A DNA stretch of 64,000 nucleotides from NCBI RefSeq assembly GCF_000264295.1, contig NZ_AJXT01000048.1:1-64000 (forward strand), written 5' to 3'. Both the position numbers and the translations under genes were made by a program. Below, piece after piece: positions 61,386-64,000 of this stretch; position 1 is the stretch's first letter, and every line of letters starts with the position of its first letter. The notes under the pieces are model-generated. The model did no database searches. It was not told where the DNA came from and worked only from the letters and a program-made list of their open reading frames with translations. The stretch comes from Rhodanobacter spathiphylli B39. GTDB taxonomy: Bacteria; Pseudomonadota; Gammaproteobacteria; Xanthomonadales; Rhodanobacteraceae.

Positions 61386-62015
61386 TCACGCGCCCTGGGC
61401 GGCCACCAGTTCGGCGTCCAGCGCGGCGGCACGCTGCACGCCCGGCTGTGCCAGCACGCGGTCGATGTAGGCGCGGATCACCGGCAGCTCGGGTACCAGC
61501 TTGAACATCGTGGTCCAGTTCAATGCGGTGCCCCACAACACGTCCGCCGCACTGAAGCGTTCGCCCAGCAGGTACGGGCCCTTTTCCAGCTGGTCGACCA
61601 CGGTCTTCAGCATGGTGTCGTAGTCGCCGTAGCCGCAGGTCGACGTCGACGCCGGCTCGCGCTGCAGCGACTTGTCCGTCACCGCCGGTTCGAAGCACGA
61701 ACCGTAGAACACCAGCCAGCGCAGGTACGGACCGCGCAACGGATCACCGATCGGCGGCGCCAGCCCGGCTTCGGCATACAGGTCGGCCAGGTAGATGAAG
61801 ACCGCCGGCTGCTCGGTGACCAGGGCCCCGCCATGCAGGATCGCCGGCACCTTGCCCATCGGGTTGATCGCCAGATATTCGGGCTGGCGCTGCTGGCCGG
61901 TCTTCAGGTCGAGCAGGTGCAATTCGTAGTCGGCACCCAGCTCCTCGAGCAGGGCGCGAGTGCCGGTGGAGCGGCTTTGTGTCGAATGGAAGAAGGTGAC
62001 GCGTGGCTTGCTCAT
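61386..62015 (-). CDS. Glutathione S-transferase
   Basis: 209 aa. The thioredoxin-like N-terminal domain starts at MSKPRVTFFHSTQSRSTGTR (candidate catalytic Ser/Thr region) with the cis-Pro segment NPMGKVPAI and ALVTEQPAVFIYLADL. The C-terminal helical domain contains KGPYLLGERFSAADVLWG, a standard N-capping/hydrophobic-staple region. It is cytoplasmic and conjugates glutathione to electrophiles. Its neighbours are a GFA protein, which also binds glutathione adducts, and a DJ-1-like protein, which together suggest an aldehyde/electrophile defence cluster. Confidence 0.92.
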   Translation of the reverse strand: MSKPRVTFFHSTQSRSTGTRALLEELGADYELHLLDLKTGQQRQPEYLAINPMGKVPAILHGGALVTEQPAVFIYLADLYAEAGLAPPIGDPLRGPYLRWLVFYGSCFEPAVTDKSLQREPASTSTCGYGDYDTMLKTVVDQLEKGPYLLGERFSAADVLWGTALNWTTMFKLVPELPVIRAYIDRVLAQPGVQRAAALDAELVAAQGA

Positions 62016-62045
62016 CGTGGTTTCCTGGCGAACGGGTGGAAAGTT

Positions 62046-62453
62046 TCAGAGATGCCGCGTTTCGGCCGGTGCGGACATCCAGTTGTTGTGGCGACCGTCG
62101 GCGAAGCGCAGCGGCGCCTCGATCAACTCCTGCGGTTCGACGTCATCGAGGCAGGCCAGGCTGATCGAGACATAGTCGCCGCCGATTTCCGCGATATGGC
62201 CGCGGCCGAACGAGCGCACGCCGCAATGCCGGCAGAACAGATGGTTGGCGCTGCGGGTGTTGAACTGGTAATCCGACAACGCGTCCTCGCCGGCCAGCAG
62301 GCGGAAGGCGGCGGGCTTGATCGTCACGCCCCACTGGCGCGTCTTGGTGCAGATCGAGCAGTTGCAGCGCCCGGTGCCGGCGGCGAGATCGATTTCCGCC
62401 TCGTAGCGTACCGTGCCGCAATGGCAGCTGCCGTGATACGTCTTGATCATCAT
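62046..62453 (-). CDS. GFA (glutathione-dependent formaldehyde-activating) family protein
   Basis: 135 aa. Zinc ligands of the family are visible: Cys-x-Cys in [17 protein letters not shown] in [15 protein letters not shown], and CRHC in [12 protein letters not shown]. Founding members help condense formaldehyde with glutathione; others bind zinc for unknown purposes. GGAG precedes the ATG, which overlaps the stop of the 61-aa gene. Adjacent to the GST gene. Confidence 0.9.
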   Translation of the reverse strand: MMIKTYHGSCHCGTVRYEAEIDLAAGTGRCNCSICTKTRQWGVTIKPAAFRLLAGEDALSDYQFNTRSANHLFCRHCGVRSFGRGHIAEIGGDYVSISLACLDDVEPQELIEAPLRFADGRHNNWMSAPAETRHL

Positions 62454-62635
62454 TTGCTCCGGTGGTGGAAGACGATGTGGGTCAGTGCGGCGAGCAGCGC
62501 GCGTTGGCGCCGCGGTGCCGGGCCAGCGGCGCCGGCCGGGTTCGCCTTCGGCAAGCGGTATTGGCCGTCCAGCAGCAGGCCGTGCAGGTACAGCGGGCGA
62601 TAAGCCATCAAGGTGCGTTGCAGGATCTTGTTCAT
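62450..62635 (-). CDS. Small hypothetical protein, 61 aa
   Basis: [20 protein letters not shown], continuing with a basic, Ala/Pro-rich tail. I do not recognise it. It has a strong ribosome binding site (AGGAGGT, 4 nt upstream of the ATG) and overlaps the GFA gene by ATGA, so it is probably translated. No membrane segment or known motif is seen. Confidence 0.6.
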   Translation of the reverse strand: MNKILQRTLMAYRPLYLHGLLLDGQYRLPKANPAGAAGPAPRRQRALLAALTHIVFHHRSK

Positions 62636-62645
62636 CGTGACCTCC

Positions 62646-63254
62646 TCATGCCGCCATGACTTCGCCGACGCACCAGGGCGGCAGCTGCGCGTGCTTGAAC
62701 AGGCGATACCAGTGCTCGCGGTCGGTGGGGCTGTACAGGTCGAGCGTGCGGATCACCTCGCGGGCGAATTCCACGCTGCCGAGGTGGCTGGCGCTGATCA
62801 CGCCGCCGTCGCTGACCGCGAGCACCTCGCTGTCGTATTGCTCCGCGCCGGCATAGGTGGGCACCTGGGCAGCGAGCTGCCCCGACCAGTTGCCGGTGTG
62901 GCGGCAATCATCGAGCAGGCCGGCGCGGGCCAGCGCCAGCACGCCGCTGTCGATGCCGGCCACCACCGCCCCGGCCGCATGCAACCGGCGCATCGCCACC
63001 ACCGCGGGCGCGCCCTCGCCACGCTGCCAGAGATGCCCGCCGGGCACGATCAGCATCGCGGCGCTTGCGTCGTCCAGCTGATCCAGGGTCAGCTGCGGCT
63101 GCACGCACAGCCCGCCCATCGAGGTGACCGGAGCGCGGCTGAAGCCCACCGCCTGCACCCGCCAGTCGCCGGGGCGCCGTATCTCGCACAGGGCCAGCGC
63201 CGCCTGCCAGTCGGCAAAGCCCTCGAACACCAGGAAATAAATCGCATCGCGCAT
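62646..63254 (-). CDS. DJ-1/PfpI-family protein lacking the nucleophile cysteine
   Basis: 202 aa with the class I glutamine-amidotransferase-like fold: [20 protein letters not shown] (N-terminal strand and acidic Glu), [13 protein letters not shown], and the nucleophile elbow. That elbow reads [16 protein letters not shown]; typical members have GICAG with the catalytic Cys. The Cys is replaced here (Asp/Ser), so the usual chaperone, amidase or glyoxalase activity is unlikely or altered. GGAGG precedes the ATG. First gene of the cluster DJ-1-like / 61-aa / GFA / GST / WYL. Confidence 0.85.
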   Translation of the reverse strand: MRDAIYFLVFEGFADWQAALALCEIRRPGDWRVQAVGFSRAPVTSMGGLCVQPQLTLDQLDDASAAMLIVPGGHLWQRGEGAPAVVAMRRLHAAGAVVAGIDSGVLALARAGLLDDCRHTGNWSGQLAAQVPTYAGAEQYDSEVLAVSDGGVISASHLGSVEFAREVIRTLDLYSPTDREHWYRLFKHAQLPPWCVGEVMAA

Positions 63255-63439
63255 GTCTTGATCCTCCGCCTTGGAGGTGCAGCTTGCGGGGGGGCTGCTG
63301 CCAACGTGTTGTCAGCAGGGCCGGGAACGGGAAACAAGCGGGAGGACCGCCAAGCTCCCCATTCCCCGGCGCTACCAATCCCCGTTCCCCGCTCAGGAAC
63401 AAATGCGACAATAGCCATCCCCTACGCCATGGACCCGAC

Positions 63440-64000
63440 ATGAAGCCTGTCTCGCTGATCCAGTTCCTGATCGAGGAACGCCGCGCCGGCCACATCAATG
63501 CCGAACTTTCCCTGCTGATCGAAGTGGTCGCGCGCGCCTGCAAGCGCATCGGCGTGGCCACCGGCAAGGGGGCGCTGGGCGGCGTGCTGGGCGAGGCCGG
63601 CACGGGCAACATCCAGGGCGAGGCGCAGAAGAAGCTGGACGTGATCTCCAACGAGATCCTGCTGGAGGCGAACGCCTGGGGTGGCCACCTTGCGGCCTGC
63701 GCCTCGGAGGAGATGGAAGACCCCCAGCAGATTCCTGACGGCTATCCGAAAGGCCAGCACCTGCTGCTGTTCGATCCGCTGGACGGCAGCTCCAACATCG
63801 ACGTGAACATCTCCGTCGGCACGATCTTCTCGGTGCTGCGCTGCCCGGACGGCGTGACCGAACCGAAGGCCGAGCACTTCCTGCAGCCGGGCACCACCCA
63901 GCTCGCCGCCGGCTACGTGGTGTACGGGCCGGCCACCGTGCTGGTGCTGACCTTCGGCCACGGCACCCACGAGTTCACGCTGGACCGCGAGGTGGGCAGC
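63440..64000 (+). CDS. fbp: Class I fructose-1,6-bisphosphatase (5' part, cut by window end)
   Basis: The first 187 codons are present; the 3' part lies beyond the window. It catalyses fructose-1,6-bisphosphate hydrolysis in gluconeogenesis. The substrate/metal motifs ASEEMEDP and [16 protein letters not shown] are intact. The chosen start gives [21 protein letters not shown] five-codon ATG-GAC-CCG-ACA-TGA lies just upstream (63429), probably by chance. The 185-bp gap to the left has alternating GGGAA/TTCCCC tracts that could be dispersed repeats. Confidence 0.95.
   Translation, partial: MKPVSLIQFLIEERRAGHINAELSLLIEVVARACKRIGVATGKGALGGVLGEAGTGNIQGEAQKKLDVISNEILLEANAWGGHLAACASEEMEDPQQIPDGYPKGQHLLLFDPLDGSSNIDVNISVGTIFSVLRCPDGVTEPKAEHFLQPGTTQLAAGYVVYGPATVLVLTFGHGTHEFTLDREVGS

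Noticed and set aside
63429-63443. Five-codon leader peptide before fbp
   Set aside because: Too short and without any attenuator structure or repeated codons; likely chance.

Overview
The window is about 64 kb of high-G+C chromosome, densely coding on both strands. It looks like a gammaproteobacterium of the order Xanthomonadales, most likely Rhodanobacteraceae (Rhodanobacter/Dyella-like). The reasons are the large TonB-dependent receptor of the Xanthomonas/Caulobacter type inside a LacI-controlled carbohydrate locus, the TorF-glnK-amtB-glnA arrangement, the short GGGCGGGCA-type intergenic repeats, and the overall gene set. The genus is inferred from gene content and was not tested. No tRNA, rRNA, CRISPR array, insertion sequence or prophage was recognised.

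Layout. 0-1.7 kb: an isolated 538-aa coiled-coil protein of unknown function. 1.9-12.4 kb: a six-gene minus-strand locus (glucokinase-like kinase, TonB-dependent receptor, APC permease, exo-beta-D-glucosaminidase, LacI regulator, sulfotransferase), read here as a chitosan-oligosaccharide/glucosamine uptake and degradation system; a near-perfect LacI-type operator lies just upstream of its first gene. 12.8-18.3 kb: a sugar-nucleotide-type epimerase, then a nitrogen block (TorF porin, glnK, amtB, glnA). Both the torF and glnA promoters are near-perfect sigma-54 sites with NtrC-like enhancers upstream. 18.3-21.7 kb: uppP, a membrane-bound winged-helix/TPR regulator and a beta-lactamase-fold hydrolase. 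21.9-30 kb: LysR regulator divergent from an RND efflux operon (adaptor, pump, outer-membrane factor, SDR), with intergenic repeats inside the operon. 30-34.5 kb: M23 peptidase, a probable decayed gene, and a LytS/LytTR two-component pair.

34.6-43 kb is the accessory/defence region: an AHH-type nuclease with a probable immunity protein, then a type I restriction-modification system (hsdM-hsdS-UPF0158 on the minus strand, hsdR further on) interrupted on the opposite strand by a two-gene module of an unknown protein plus a PIN-domain ribonuclease. 43.4-55 kb: tandem PD40 beta-propeller proteins, an AI-2E-type transporter with a stress/envelope cluster (DUF883, holin-like, DUF1328), a Raf-kinase-inhibitor-like protein, a sorbosone-dehydrogenase-like protein, an AAA+ ATPase, an orphan response regulator, a 2OG-Fe(II) oxygenase, and a hydrolase/acyltransferase pair. 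54.8-56.3 kb: Lrp-type regulator divergent from phenylalanine hydroxylase with a perfect inverted repeat between them. 56.3-60.5 kb: SGNH hydrolase, a fragment of a pspF-like activator abutting a RES-Xre toxin-antitoxin pair, and a DUF885 protein. 60.6-64 kb: WYL regulator, GST, GFA, small protein and DJ-1-like cluster, and the 5' part of fbp, cut by the window end.

The best-supported regulatory discoveries are the two sigma-54 promoters, the LacI operator of the glucosaminidase locus, the Lrp-type operator of phhA, and the RES-Xre operator-promoter. The most open biology is in the 538-aa protein, the unknown+PIN module inside the restriction locus, and the stand-alone AHH nuclease pair.
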